Assembly (NCBI GenBank): GCA_021299185.1
Contig: JAJTHZ010000022.1
Location: 1-58,199 of the forward strand
Source of the DNA: Lysobacteraceae bacterium
GTDB lineage: Bacteria; Pseudomonadota; Gammaproteobacteria; Xanthomonadales; Ahniellaceae
DNA: 58,199 nt
Reading direction: 5' to 3'
Positions 11,089-19,818 of this stretch are shown piece after piece. The notes below the pieces were generated by a model that made no database searches, was not told the origin of the DNA, and saw nothing but the letters and a program-made list of their open reading frames with translations. Made by a program: the position numbers and the translations under genes. Numbering within the stretch: the first letter of the stretch is position 1; the number at the start of each line of letters is the position of its first letter.

Positions 11089-11877
11089 ATGAACCCGATG
11101 ACCGCCGTCCGCCTCGATCGCCAGGCCGCCGTGGCCCGCATCCACCTCGCGCGCCCGTCGATCCACAACGCGTTCGACGATGCGCTGATCGCCGAACTCA
11201 CCGCGGCGCTCGCCGCGGTGGACGCCGATCCCGCGGTGCGCGCCGTCGTGCTCAGTGGCGACGGCACCACCTTCTCCGCCGGCGCCGACCTGAACTGGAT
11301 GCGGCGCATGGCCAGCGCGTCGGAAGCCGACAACCGCGCCGATGCGCTGGGCCTCGCGCGCCTGATGCGCACCCTCAACTTCCTGTCCAAGCCGACCGTC
11401 GCGCGCGTCAACGGCTCCGCCTACGGCGGCGGCGTCGGCCTGGTCGCATGCTGCGACCACGCGATCGGCGTGCCGGAGGCGAAGTTCGCGCTGTCCGAGG
11501 TGAAGCTCGGCCTGGTGCCGGCCGTCATCTCGCCCTACGTGGTGGCCGCGATCGGCCCGCGCCATGCGCGACGCCTGTTCACCAGCGGCGAGGTGTTCGA
11601 CGCCACCGAGGCGCACCGCATCGGCCTGCTGCACCAACTGGTCGACGCCGCCGCGCTCGACGAGGCGGTCGAACGCGCGCTGCACTTCCTCGCCAAGGGC
11701 GGGCCGGTAGCACAGCGCAAGGCCAAGGCCCTGGCCCTGCGCATGGCCGGGATGACGCCCGCGGCGCAGGAGGCGATCGACGCCGCCAACGCCGAACTCA
11801 TCGCGCGGCTGCGCGTGTCGGCCGAGGGCCAGGAAGGTCTCGGCGCCTTCCTCGACAAGCGCGCGCCGCGCTGGTGA
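11089..11877 (+). CDS. liuC: Methylglutaconyl-CoA hydratase (LiuC-type enoyl-CoA hydratase)
   Basis: Crotonase of 262 residues, predicted to hydrate 3-methylglutaconyl-CoA to HMG-CoA in leucine/isovalerate breakdown. Seen: oxyanion-hole segments FSAGADLNWMRRM (about 63-75) and VNGSAYGGGVGLVACCDHAI, and the catalytic-Glu block FALSEVKLGLVPAVISPYVV. SAGADLNWM with VPAVISPYV is the pattern of LiuC proteins rather than of fatty-acid EchA or FadB. The next genes, a biotin carboxylase and HMG-CoA lyase, catalyse the preceding and following steps and make the assignment firm. A TATGAT hexamer at 11065-11070 may be the promoter -10. ATG at 11089 is preferred; a second ATG lies three codons in. Confidence 0.85.
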   Translation: MNPMTAVRLDRQAAVARIHLARPSIHNAFDDALIAELTAALAAVDADPAVRAVVLSGDGTTFSAGADLNWMRRMASASEADNRADALGLARLMRTLNFLSKPTVARVNGSAYGGGVGLVACCDHAIGVPEAKFALSEVKLGLVPAVISPYVVAAIGPRHARRLFTSGEVFDATEAHRIGLLHQLVDAAALDEAVERALHFLAKGGPVAQRKAKALALRMAGMTPAAQEAIDAANAELIARLRVSAEGQEGLGAFLDKRAPRW

Positions 11878-11983
11878 CGCGCACCGGCGCGGCAACGCCC
11901 CTACAATCGGCAGGCCACGGCGCCGGTGCGGGCAACCGGCCGCGCGCCGTCACCGCCGTGGCCCGGCAAAGGCAACAAGGACG

Positions 11984-13987
11984 ATGTTCGACAAGCTCCT
12001 GATCGCCAACCGCGGCGAGATCGCGTGCCGCGTCGCGCGCACCGCGCGCCGCCTGGGCCTGCGCACGGTCGCGGTCTACTCCGACGCCGATGCCGGCGCG
12101 CAGCACGTGCGGCAGTGCGACGAGGCGGTGCACATCGGCGGTCCGCGCCCGGCCGACTCCTACCTGCGCGGCGAGGCGATCATCGCCGCCGCACTCGCCA
12201 GCGGCGCACGGGCAGTCCACCCGGGATACGGCTTTCTCAGCGAGAACGCCGATTTCGCCGACGCGGTCGCGCGCGCCGGCATGGTCTTCGTCGGCCCGAG
12301 TGCCGAATCGATGCGCCGCATGGGTTCGAAGGCCGGCGCCAAGGAACTGATGGCCGCGCACGGCGTGCCGGTGGTGCCCGGCTACACTGGTGCCGACCAG
12401 GACCCCGCCCTGCTGGCGCGCGAGGCGGCGCGGATCGGCTTCCCGCTGATGATCAAGGCCGCGCACGGCGGCGGCGGCAAGGGGATGCGCATCGTGCGCG
12501 ACGCGGCCGGGTTCGCCGGCGCGCTGGAGAGTTGCCAGCGCGAGGCGCGCGGCGCGTTCGGCCGCGACCGCGTGCTGCTGGAACGCTACATCGAGCGCCC
12601 GCGCCACATCGAGGTGCAGGTGTTCGGCGACCGCCACGGCGGCGTGATCCACCTCAACGAGCGCGAATGCTCGGCGCAGCGCCGCTACCAGAAGGTGATC
12701 GAGGAAACGCCCTCGCCGTTCCTGACCCCGGCGCTGCGCGCGCGGATGGGCGAGGCGGCGGTCGCGGCCGCGCGCGCGCTGGACTACGTCAACGCCGGGA
12801 CGGTGGAGTTCATCGTCGCCCCGGACGGCGCGTTCTACTTCATGGAGATCAACACCCGCCTGCAGGTCGAGCACCCGGTGACCGAGATGGTGCTCGGGGT
12901 CGACCTCGTCGAGTGGCAGCTGCGGGTGGCCGCCGGCGAGCGCCTGCCGTGGACGCAGGACCAGGTGCGCGCGCACGGCCACGCGATCGAGGTGCGGCTG
13001 TACGCCGAGGACCCGGAGAAAGGCTTCCTGCCCGGCAGCGGGCGGCTCGAGCGCCTCGCGCTGCCGCCGGCCTCGGCCGCGGTGCGCATCGACAGCGGCG
13101 TGGTCGAAGGCGACACGGTGACGATCTTCTACGACCCGATGATCGCCAAGCTGGTCGTGCACGACCACGACCGGCCGGCCGCGCTGGCCCGGCTGCGCGA
13201 GGCGCTCGCCGCGACCGAGGTCGCGGGACCGCGCAGCAATGTCGAGTTCCTCGAGCGCCTCGTGCGCCATCCGGCGGTGGTCGAGGGCACCATCGACACC
13301 GGCTACCTGGACGCGCACCTCGACGAGGTGCTGCCGCGGCCCGCGCCGCCTTCGCGCGCGGTGCTGCTCGCCGCCGCCGCACTGGCGCTGCTGGACGACG
13401 AGGCCGCGGCGCTGTCCGCCGCCGCCGCCGGGGCCGACGCCCATTCCCCGTGGGCGATCGCCGATGCCTGGCGCGCCGGCCACCCGGGCCGGCGGATCGC
13501 GGTGCTGGGCTGGCGCGGCGAGCGATTCAGCATCTCCGGCCACGGCCACGCGGGCGACTACCTGCTCGACGACGGCAGCGGTCCGGCGCGGATCGCCGGT
13601 GCGACGCTGCGCGACGGCACGCTGACCCTGGCGGTCGACGGGAACGCGCTGCGCCTGCGCGTGCACCGCGTGCCCGGCGGCTTCAGCCTGCATGACGGCA
13701 CGCAGCGGCAGCGCTTCGAGCACCTGCGCGCCTTCGCCTTCGAAGGCGAGGCGTCGGCCGGCGACGACCGCGTGGCGGCGCCGATGCCCGGGCGCGTGGT
13801 GCACGTGCGCGTCGGCGCGGGCGAGTCCGTCCGCGAAGGCCAGGAATTGCTGGTCATGGAGGCGATGAAGATGGAGATCACCCTGCGCGCACCGCGCGAC
13901 GGCCTGCTCGCGGCGGTGTCCGCGGTGGCCGGCGACTTCGTCGAGGCCGACGTGGTGCTGGTCCGCTACGAGGAATCGCGTCCATGA
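11984..13987 (+). CDS. liuD: Methylcrotonyl-CoA carboxylase biotin-containing alpha subunit
   Basis: A 667-residue fusion of biotin carboxylase and biotin carboxyl carrier. Order: the ATP-grasp biotin carboxylase begins FDKLLIANRGEIACRVARTA, with the glycine-rich ATP loop HGGGGKGMRIV near 162-172 and the catalytic region FMEINTRLQVEHPVTE near 286-301. A connecting domain follows. The C-terminal biotinyl domain has EAMKMEI near 626-632, where Lys carries biotin. It carboxylates 3-methylcrotonyl-CoA together with a beta subunit (LiuB), which is not in this window. Propionyl- or acetyl-CoA carboxylase subunits look alike; the assignment rests on LiuC and LiuE flanking. TACAAT at 11902-11907 could serve a local promoter. 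Confidence 0.88.
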   Translation: MFDKLLIANRGEIACRVARTARRLGLRTVAVYSDADAGAQHVRQCDEAVHIGGPRPADSYLRGEAIIAAALASGARAVHPGYGFLSENADFADAVARAGMVFVGPSAESMRRMGSKAGAKELMAAHGVPVVPGYTGADQDPALLAREAARIGFPLMIKAAHGGGGKGMRIVRDAAGFAGALESCQREARGAFGRDRVLLERYIERPRHIEVQVFGDRHGGVIHLNERECSAQRRYQKVIEETPSPFLTPALRARMGEAAVAAARALDYVNAGTVEFIVAPDGAFYFMEINTRLQVEHPVTEMVLGVDLVEWQLRVAAGERLPWTQDQVRAHGHAIEVRLYAEDPEKGFLPGSGRLERLALPPASAAVRIDSGVVEGDTVTIFYDPMIAKLVVHDHDRPAALARLREALAATEVAGPRSNVEFLERLVRHPAVVEGTIDTGYLDAHLDEVLPRPAPPSRAVLLAAAALALLDDEAAALSAAAAGADAHSPWAIADAWRAGHPGRRIAVLGWRGERFSISGHGHAGDYLLDDGSGPARIAGATLRDGTLTLAVDGNALRLRVHRVPGGFSLHDGTQRQRFEHLRAFAFEGEASAGDDRVAAPMPGRVVHVRVGAGESVREGQELLVMEAMKMEITLRAPRDGLLAAVSAVAGDFVEADVVLVRYEESRP

Positions 13988-14643
13988 AGCCCCTGCGAAT
14001 GCTGCTGCTGGCCCTGGTGCTGCCGCTCGCCGCCTGCGACGAGACGCGCTTCACGGCCGACCCGCTGGGCGAGGCGCGCGCCTGCGAACCCGGCCTCGCC
14101 GGCACCTGGCGCATCGAGGACGACGGCGACGGCGCCCCGGAGTACGTCCACCTCGAGCCGGACTGCAACCTGCGCCTGCTGCGCGCCGCACCCGGCGGCG
14201 AGGGCGGCCTCGACCTCGACGCGATCGCACGCCGGACCGTGGCGCTGTCGCCCTCGATCGGCCGCATCGACGGCACGCTCTACCTGAGCCTCACCGACGA
14301 GGACTTCCATCGCGCCGCCGACGACGAGGGCGGCGACACCGGCCATCCGGAGGCGTCGGGCGGCTTCCACGTCTACCGGATCGAACTGCGCGGCGAATCG
14401 GCGCAACTGCGCGGCGTCGACCATCGCGCCGTGGCGCACGCCCTCATCGACGGCAAACTCAATGGCCAGGTGCGCAAGGACGACGAGGGGCTGAAGAACC
14501 TCGTGCAGGTCGACGAGGCGGCGGGTCGCGCCCTGCTGCGCGAGCGCTGGCTGTTCCGGCGCGACCAGCCCCTGCGCCTGCAGCGCGTGCGCGCGGAGGA
14601 CCTGCCGCCGGGCATCCGCCGCCAGGTCGGGGCGCAGCCGTGA
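13984..14643 (+). CDS. Uncharacterised lipoprotein embedded in the liu operon
   Basis: A 219-residue protein with a clear lipoprotein signal: MKPLRM, hydrophobic core, lipobox LAAC at residues 15-18 and Asp at +2. Asp at +2 is the Lol-avoidance signal in enterobacteria and would favour retention in the inner membrane. The mature part is acidic, contains the repeated theme WRIEDDGDGAPEYVHLE... LYLSLTDEDF, and looks like a small beta-rich lipocalin/META-like fold, but I recognise no named family. Its ATG overlaps the liuD stop (ATGA) and its stop overlaps the liuE GTG, so it is fully embedded between two catabolic enzymes. No function can be assigned. Confidence 0.85.
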   Translation: MKPLRMLLLALVLPLAACDETRFTADPLGEARACEPGLAGTWRIEDDGDGAPEYVHLEPDCNLRLLRAAPGGEGGLDLDAIARRTVALSPSIGRIDGTLYLSLTDEDFHRAADDEGGDTGHPEASGGFHVYRIELRGESAQLRGVDHRAVAHALIDGKLNGQVRKDDEGLKNLVQVDEAAGRALLRERWLFRRDQPLRLQRVRAEDLPPGIRRQVGAQP

Positions 14644-15524
14644 CCACGGTGCGCATCGTCGAGGTCGGCGCCCGCGACGGCCTGCAGAACGAGAAGACCA
14701 TCCTGCCGGTGGCGACCAAGGTCGCGCTGGTCGAACGCCTCGCCGATGCCGGCCTGTCGAGCATCGAGGCGACCAGCTTCGTGTCGCCGAAGTGGGTGCC
14801 GCAACTGGCCGACGCCGCCGAGGTCTATGCCGCGATCCGGCAGCGACCCGGCGTGCGCTACCCGGTGCTGGTGCCGAACCTGCAGGGCTACGAGCGCGCG
14901 CGGGCCGTCGGCGTGCGCGAGATCGCGGTGTTCACCGCAGCCTCCGAGGCATTCAACCAGCGCAACATCAACGCCAGCATCGACGAATCGATCGAACGTT
15001 TCCGGCCGGTGATGGAGCGCGCGCGCGCCGACGGCGTGGCCGTGCGCGGTTACGTGTCGACCGTGCTCGGCTGCCCCTACCAGGGCGAGGTGCCGCTGGC
15101 CGACGTGGTGCGCGTGGCCGGCATCCTGCACCGCAGCGGCTGCTACGAGGTCTCGCTCGGCGACACCATCGGCATCGGCACGCCGGGCCGCGCGCGGCGC
15201 ATGCTGCTCGCCGTCGCCGACGAGGTGCCGATGGCCGCGCTGGCGGTGCACTTCCACGACACGCGCGGCCAGGCGCTGGCCAACATCTACGCCTGCCTCG
15301 ACGCCGGGGTCGGCGTGGTCGACGCCGCCGTGGCCGGCCTCGGGGGTTGCCCGTATGCCAAGGGCGCCAGCGGCAACGTCGCCACCGAGGACGTGGTCTA
15401 CATGCTCGAGGGGATGGGCGTGCGCACCGGCGTCGACCTCGACGCCCTGGTGGCGACGGGGCGCTGGATCAGCGCGGAACTCGGGCGCGACACGCAGTCG
15501 CGCGTGGGTCGCGCCGCGGCCTGA
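14640..15524 (+). CDS. liuE: Hydroxymethylglutaryl-CoA lyase
   Basis: Cleaves HMG-CoA to acetyl-CoA and acetoacetate, the last step of leucine degradation. The 294-residue TIM barrel starts VRIVEVGARDGLQNEK, with the metal/catalytic R-D pair. It contains FVSPKWVPQLADA, HFHDTRGQALANI with the metal-binding His pair, and the diagnostic loop GLGGCPYAKGASGNVATED near residues 234-252 carrying the catalytic Cys. Start is GTG at 14640, overlapping the lipoprotein stop. The C-terminus is followed after only six bases by the first of three glycosyltransferase genes. Confidence 0.95.
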   Translation: MTTVRIVEVGARDGLQNEKTILPVATKVALVERLADAGLSSIEATSFVSPKWVPQLADAAEVYAAIRQRPGVRYPVLVPNLQGYERARAVGVREIAVFTAASEAFNQRNINASIDESIERFRPVMERARADGVAVRGYVSTVLGCPYQGEVPLADVVRVAGILHRSGCYEVSLGDTIGIGTPGRARRMLLAVADEVPMAALAVHFHDTRGQALANIYACLDAGVGVVDAAVAGLGGCPYAKGASGNVATEDVVYMLEGMGVRTGVDLDALVATGRWISAELGRDTQSRVGRAAA

Positions 15525-15530
15525 TCGCGG

Positions 15531-17666
15531 ATGGCGTCGGCGCAAGCCGCCCTCGAGCGGGCCCGCGGCGCCTTCGCGCGCGGCGACGACGCCGCGGCGC
15601 TGCGCGCGGTGGACGACGCGCTGGCCGGCGGCGCCGGCGACGACGCGCTCGCGCTGGGCGTCAACGCGGCGCTGCGCGCGGGCGACCTGCAGCGTGCGGT
15701 GGCCTGGCTGGAGCGCCTGCATGCCGCCCATCCGGGACAGGTTCAGTTCGCGCGGCTGCTGGCCACCGCGCACAACAACCTCGGCTCGCGCCACCTCGCC
15801 GCCGGCGACGTGGATGGCGCCTCCACGGCGTTCGCACGCGCGCTCATGGTGCAGCCGGAGCATCCGGACGCGCTGTTCAATCGCGCGCGTCTGGCGATCG
15901 ACCTGCGGCAGCCGGCGCGCGCGCTCGACGACCTCGGTCGCCTGCGCGCGCTGCGCCCCGACGACCTCGCGGTCGCCCTGCTGCACGTCGAGACCGAGAT
16001 CGCGCTCGGCGCGGAGCAGCCGCAGGCGCGGCTGCGCGCGGCGCTGGGCGACGCCGGGCTCGCGGCGCTGGATCCGTTGCGGACCGCGGCGGCCCTGTCC
16101 GACGGTGGCGATGCGGAGGCGGCGCTGGCCGCCGTGCACGCCGAACGCAGGCCGGACCGCGCGCTGCCCGCAGCCGACCTGGCCTGGCGACTGGGCGCCA
16201 ACGCGCAGGCGCCGCAGGCACGGGCCGCCTTCGCCCACGTCGCCTCGCTGTGCGGGCCGGGCCGCGCCGCGCCCGGCCTGTACGCCGAGCTGGCCGCGCG
16301 CTTGTCGCTGCCGATGGCGTACGGCGGGACGGACGACCTCGCGGCCGAGCGCGCCGCGTTCCTGCATGGCATCGACACGCTGGAGCGCGATCTCGACCCC
16401 GCCACGCTGGCAGGTCGCGCGCCGCTGCTGGAACAGTTGGCGTGGTCGAACCAGATGCTGGCCTACCAGGGCGAGGACGACCGCACGCCACTGGCCCGCT
16501 ATGCGCGCTGGCTGCGCCGCACGGCGCTGGGTTTCGCGCCGGAGTTCGGCGCCGCGCCACGCGGCAGCCGCGGGCCGCGGCGCCGGATCGGCTTCATCAG
16601 CGCCAACTTCCGGCGCTCCACCATCGGCGCCTACTTCGCTTCGTGGATCGGCACCGCCGCCGCGGCCGGCCATGAGGTGACCGTGGTGCAACTCCCGCCC
16701 GCCTGGGACGCGGAGACCGAACGCCTGGGACGCATCGGCGGTCGCCTGCTGCGGCCGCAGGGCGACCTGCGCGCGATCGCGACCGCGATCCGCGGGCTCG
16801 ACCTCGATCTCGCGCTGTTTCCGGACCTCGGCGTCGACGGCCGCGTGTCGGTGCTGGCCGCGCTGCGCATGGCGCCGCGCCAGGTCATGGCTTGGGGCCA
16901 CCCCTGCACGTTCGGCCTGGACACCATCGATGCCTTCATCGGCTGCGCGGACATGGAGCCGCAGGACGCGGCCGACCACTACCACGAACGCCTGCTGCTG
17001 CTGCCGGGCGCAGGGACCGCGTGGCAACGACCGCCGCCACCGGCGCCGCTGCCGCGCGCGGCGCTCGGGCTGCCGCAAGGCCACGTGTGCCTGGTGCCGC
17101 AGCAGCCCTACAAGGTGCATCCGGACACCGATCGCGCGCTGGCGCGCCTCGCCGCCGCCGACCCCGAGGCGCGCATCGTGCTGTTCGCTGGCGAACGACC
17201 GGGCGCGACGCGCCGGATCCGCGCGCGTCTCGCGACCGCACTGGCGGCCGCTGGCGCCGATCCGGCGCAGCAGCTGGCCTTCCTGCCGCTGGTCGATCGC
17301 CCGCGCTTCCTCGCCATCTGCGCCGCCGCCGACGTGATGCTCGACACCCACCACTGGTCGGGCGGCAACACCACCCTCGACTGCCTGCACGCGGGACTGC
17401 CGGCGGTGACGGTGCCGGGCGCACGGATGCGCGGGCGGCAGAGCAGCGCGCTGCTGCACGCGCTCGACCTGCCGGAACTGGTGTGCGCCGACGCCGACGC
17501 CCAGGCCGCGTGCGCCGGCGCGATCGCCGCCGAGCCCGCGCGCCGCGTGGCGCTGCAGACGCGCATCGAGGCGGCGCTGCCGGCGCTGCTGGACGGTACG
17601 GCGGCGCTCGCGACCCTGCGCAGCCACCTGGACGAACTGCTCGCGGAGGCGCCGCGCCATGGTTGA
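15531..17666 (+). CDS. TPR plus GT41-like (SPINDLY/HMW1C-like) glycosyltransferase, paralogue 1
   Basis: A 711-residue cytoplasmic protein. Residues 1 to about 340 are helical TPR-like repeats (NNLGSRHLAAGDVDGA, HPDALFNRARLAI). From about 352 a GT-B domain begins RRRIGFISANFRR. It holds WGHPCTFGLDTIDAFIGCAD near 454 and LVPQQPYKVHPD near 525, whose Lys matches the essential Lys of human OGT (YKIDP). DVMLDTHHWSGGNTTLDCL near 604 is the nucleotide-sugar loop, equivalent to OGT NGHTT. The His that follows the RIGYVSxDF strand in OGT is replaced by Ser here. The family attaches sugars to Ser/Thr or Asn of cytosolic proteins. Donor and target are unknown. It starts six bases after liuE. Confidence 0.85.
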   Translation: MASAQAALERARGAFARGDDAAALRAVDDALAGGAGDDALALGVNAALRAGDLQRAVAWLERLHAAHPGQVQFARLLATAHNNLGSRHLAAGDVDGASTAFARALMVQPEHPDALFNRARLAIDLRQPARALDDLGRLRALRPDDLAVALLHVETEIALGAEQPQARLRAALGDAGLAALDPLRTAAALSDGGDAEAALAAVHAERRPDRALPAADLAWRLGANAQAPQARAAFAHVASLCGPGRAAPGLYAELAARLSLPMAYGGTDDLAAERAAFLHGIDTLERDLDPATLAGRAPLLEQLAWSNQMLAYQGEDDRTPLARYARWLRRTALGFAPEFGAAPRGSRGPRRRIGFISANFRRSTIGAYFASWIGTAAAAGHEVTVVQLPPAWDAETERLGRIGGRLLRPQGDLRAIATAIRGLDLDLALFPDLGVDGRVSVLAALRMAPRQVMAWGHPCTFGLDTIDAFIGCADMEPQDAADHYHERLLLLPGAGTAWQRPPPPAPLPRAALGLPQGHVCLVPQQPYKVHPDTDRALARLAAADPEARIVLFAGERPGATRRIRARLATALAAAGADPAQQLAFLPLVDRPRFLAICAAADVMLDTHHWSGGNTTLDCLHAGLPAVTVPGARMRGRQSSALLHALDLPELVCADADAQAACAGAIAAEPARRVALQTRIEAALPALLDGTAALATLRSHLDELLAEAPRHG

Positions 17667-19818
17667 TGCATTCGGCGGCCTGGCCCCGCTCGACGCGGCG
17701 CGCGCCGCCTTCGCGGCTGGCGACTGGCCCGCCGCACTGACCGCCGCTCAGGCCGCGGTGGCGCGACAGCCGGATTCGGTCGAAGCGCTGGTGCTCGCCG
17801 TCAACAGCGCGCTGCGCAACGACGCGCTGGCGCTCGCCGTGCCGTGGCTGGAGGCGCTGTTGCGCCGCCACCCCGGTCATGCGCAGTTCACCCGCTTGCT
17901 GTCGACCGCGCACAACAACCTCGGCGCGCGGCAACTCGCCGCCGGCGAGACCACCGCCGCGCTGGGCGCGTTCACGCGCGCGATCGCGGCATGGCCGGAC
18001 AACACCGACGCCCTGTTCAACCGCGCGCGCCTCGCCCTCGGCGCCGGCCAGTACGCGCTGGCGCTGCCCGACCTGCGGCGGATGGTCGCACTGGCACCGC
18101 AGGATCCCGGCGCCGCCGTGCTGCTAGCCGAAACCGAGATCGCCGATGACGCGGACGAGCCACCGCTGCGTGGCCGCGCGGCGCTGGCCCGGCTGGCCGC
18201 GGTCCCCGGACTCGACCGCCTGCGACTCGCATTCTCGCAGGCCGACGCCGGCGACGGCGAGGCCGCGCTCGATGCCGTGCTCGCGCTCGATGACGCCACG
18301 CGCGCGGAAGCCGGCGCGGCGCTCGCGCACCGGCTCGCCGAGTGTTCCGATGCCGCGCGCGCCCGGCAAGCCTTCGCGCACGTCGCCGGGCTGCTGGGCC
18401 GCGGACGGATCGCGCCGGGCATGCAGTGGGCGATCGGCTCGCGCCTGGTCCTGCCGCTGGTTTACCGCGACCGCGAAGACCTGGCGCTGCATCGGCGCGA
18501 GTGGTCCGAAGGGCTCGCCGCGCTCGACGCGGAGTTCGACGGCGCGATGCTCGCGCGCTGCGCACCGCGCCTGGAACAACTGCAGTGGACCCATTTCCTG
18601 CTCGCCTACCAGGGCCACAACGATGCCCCGCTGGCCGCGCGGCTCGGCGCCTTCGTCGGCCGTTGCCTCGACGTCTTCGCCCCGGCGCTGCGCGCCTCAC
18701 CGTCGCCGCCCCGGCGGCCGGGACGGCCGCGCGTGGGGTTCCTGTCCTCGGCCTTCCGCTACAGCACCGCGGGCTCGTATTTCGGATCATGGATCGGCGC
18801 CACCCGCGCGCGCGGCTGGCAGGTGGAGGTGTTCCAGCTCGGTCCGGCGTTCGACGATTTCACCACCCGCATCGGGCGCGATGCCGACCACCTGCACCGC
18901 CTCGACGGACCGCTGGCGACGATCGCCGACGCCGTGCGCGCGCGCGACCTCGACCTGCTGGTCTATCCCGACCTCGGCGTCGATGCGCGGATCAACGTCC
19001 TCGGCGCGCTGCGGCTGGCACGCCGCCAGGCGATGGCCTGGGGCCAGCCGTGCACCAGCGGCAGCGATCGCATCGACGCGTTCATCGGCTGCGCCGACAT
19101 GGAGCCGCCGGACGCACGCGACCACTACGTCGAGCCGGTGCTGCTGGGGCTGCCCGGAATCGGCACCCGTTACACGGCGCCCGAGCCACCGCAGCGCCTG
19201 CCGCGCGCGGAACTGGGCCTGCCGGAAGGACGCCTCTATCTCGTCCCGCAGTCGCCGTTCAAGATCCACCCCGACGCCGACGCGATGCTCGGCGCGACGC
19301 TGGCCGCCGACCCCGGCGGGGTGCTGGTCCTGTTCGGCGGCGAACGCCCGCGCAGCATCGCGCGCCTGCGCCAGCGGCTCGAAGGCGCGCTGCGCGCCGC
19401 CGGGGCCGATCCTGTGCGGCAGATCCTGTTCCTGCCGATGACCCGCCGCTCGCGGTTCCTGTCGATCTGCGCGGCCTGCGACGTGATGGTCGACACGCCG
19501 CACTGGTCCGGCGGCAACACCACCATCGACGCCCTGTTGTCGGGCCTGCCGGTCGTCACCGTGCCCGGCGCGCTGATGCGCGGGCGGCAGAGCATGGCGA
19601 TGCTGCGCGCGTTGGGCCTCGACGACCTGGTGTGTCCCGATGCCGTGCAGCAGGCGCGCACCGCAGTCGCGGTGGCCCGCGATCCCGCGCGCCGCGCCGA
19701 CCTCGCGCGCACGATCGCCGAACGCCTGCCCGAGGTGCTGCAGGGCGGGCGGGCGCTCGACCGGCTCGGCGACCACCTCGCAGGCCTGCTCGCCGACGCC
19801 GGGGCGCCCGCGCCGTGA
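17659..19818 (+). CDS. TPR plus GT41-like (SPINDLY/HMW1C-like) glycosyltransferase, paralogue 2
   Basis: A 719-residue protein collinear with the gene before it. TPR-like region to about 350 (NNLGARQLAAGETTAA, NTDALFNRARLALGAG); the catalytic domain opens RVGFLSSAFRYSTAG near 357. WGQPCTSGSDRIDAFIGCAD near 456 has Gln where the others have His. PQSPFKIHPDAD near 532 keeps the Lys, and DVMVDTPHWSGGNTTIDAL near 611 keeps the sugar-nucleotide loop. Its ATG overlaps the end of paralogue 1 by eight bases and its stop overlaps the GTG of paralogue 3. The tandem copies have clearly diverged at residue level, so this is an old duplication, each copy apparently kept functional. Confidence 0.85.
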   Translation: MVDAFGGLAPLDAARAAFAAGDWPAALTAAQAAVARQPDSVEALVLAVNSALRNDALALAVPWLEALLRRHPGHAQFTRLLSTAHNNLGARQLAAGETTAALGAFTRAIAAWPDNTDALFNRARLALGAGQYALALPDLRRMVALAPQDPGAAVLLAETEIADDADEPPLRGRAALARLAAVPGLDRLRLAFSQADAGDGEAALDAVLALDDATRAEAGAALAHRLAECSDAARARQAFAHVAGLLGRGRIAPGMQWAIGSRLVLPLVYRDREDLALHRREWSEGLAALDAEFDGAMLARCAPRLEQLQWTHFLLAYQGHNDAPLAARLGAFVGRCLDVFAPALRASPSPPRRPGRPRVGFLSSAFRYSTAGSYFGSWIGATRARGWQVEVFQLGPAFDDFTTRIGRDADHLHRLDGPLATIADAVRARDLDLLVYPDLGVDARINVLGALRLARRQAMAWGQPCTSGSDRIDAFIGCADMEPPDARDHYVEPVLLGLPGIGTRYTAPEPPQRLPRAELGLPEGRLYLVPQSPFKIHPDADAMLGATLAADPGGVLVLFGGERPRSIARLRQRLEGALRAAGADPVRQILFLPMTRRSRFLSICAACDVMVDTPHWSGGNTTIDALLSGLPVVTVPGALMRGRQSMAMLRALGLDDLVCPDAVQQARTAVAVARDPARRADLARTIAERLPEVLQGGRALDRLGDHLAGLLADAGAPAP

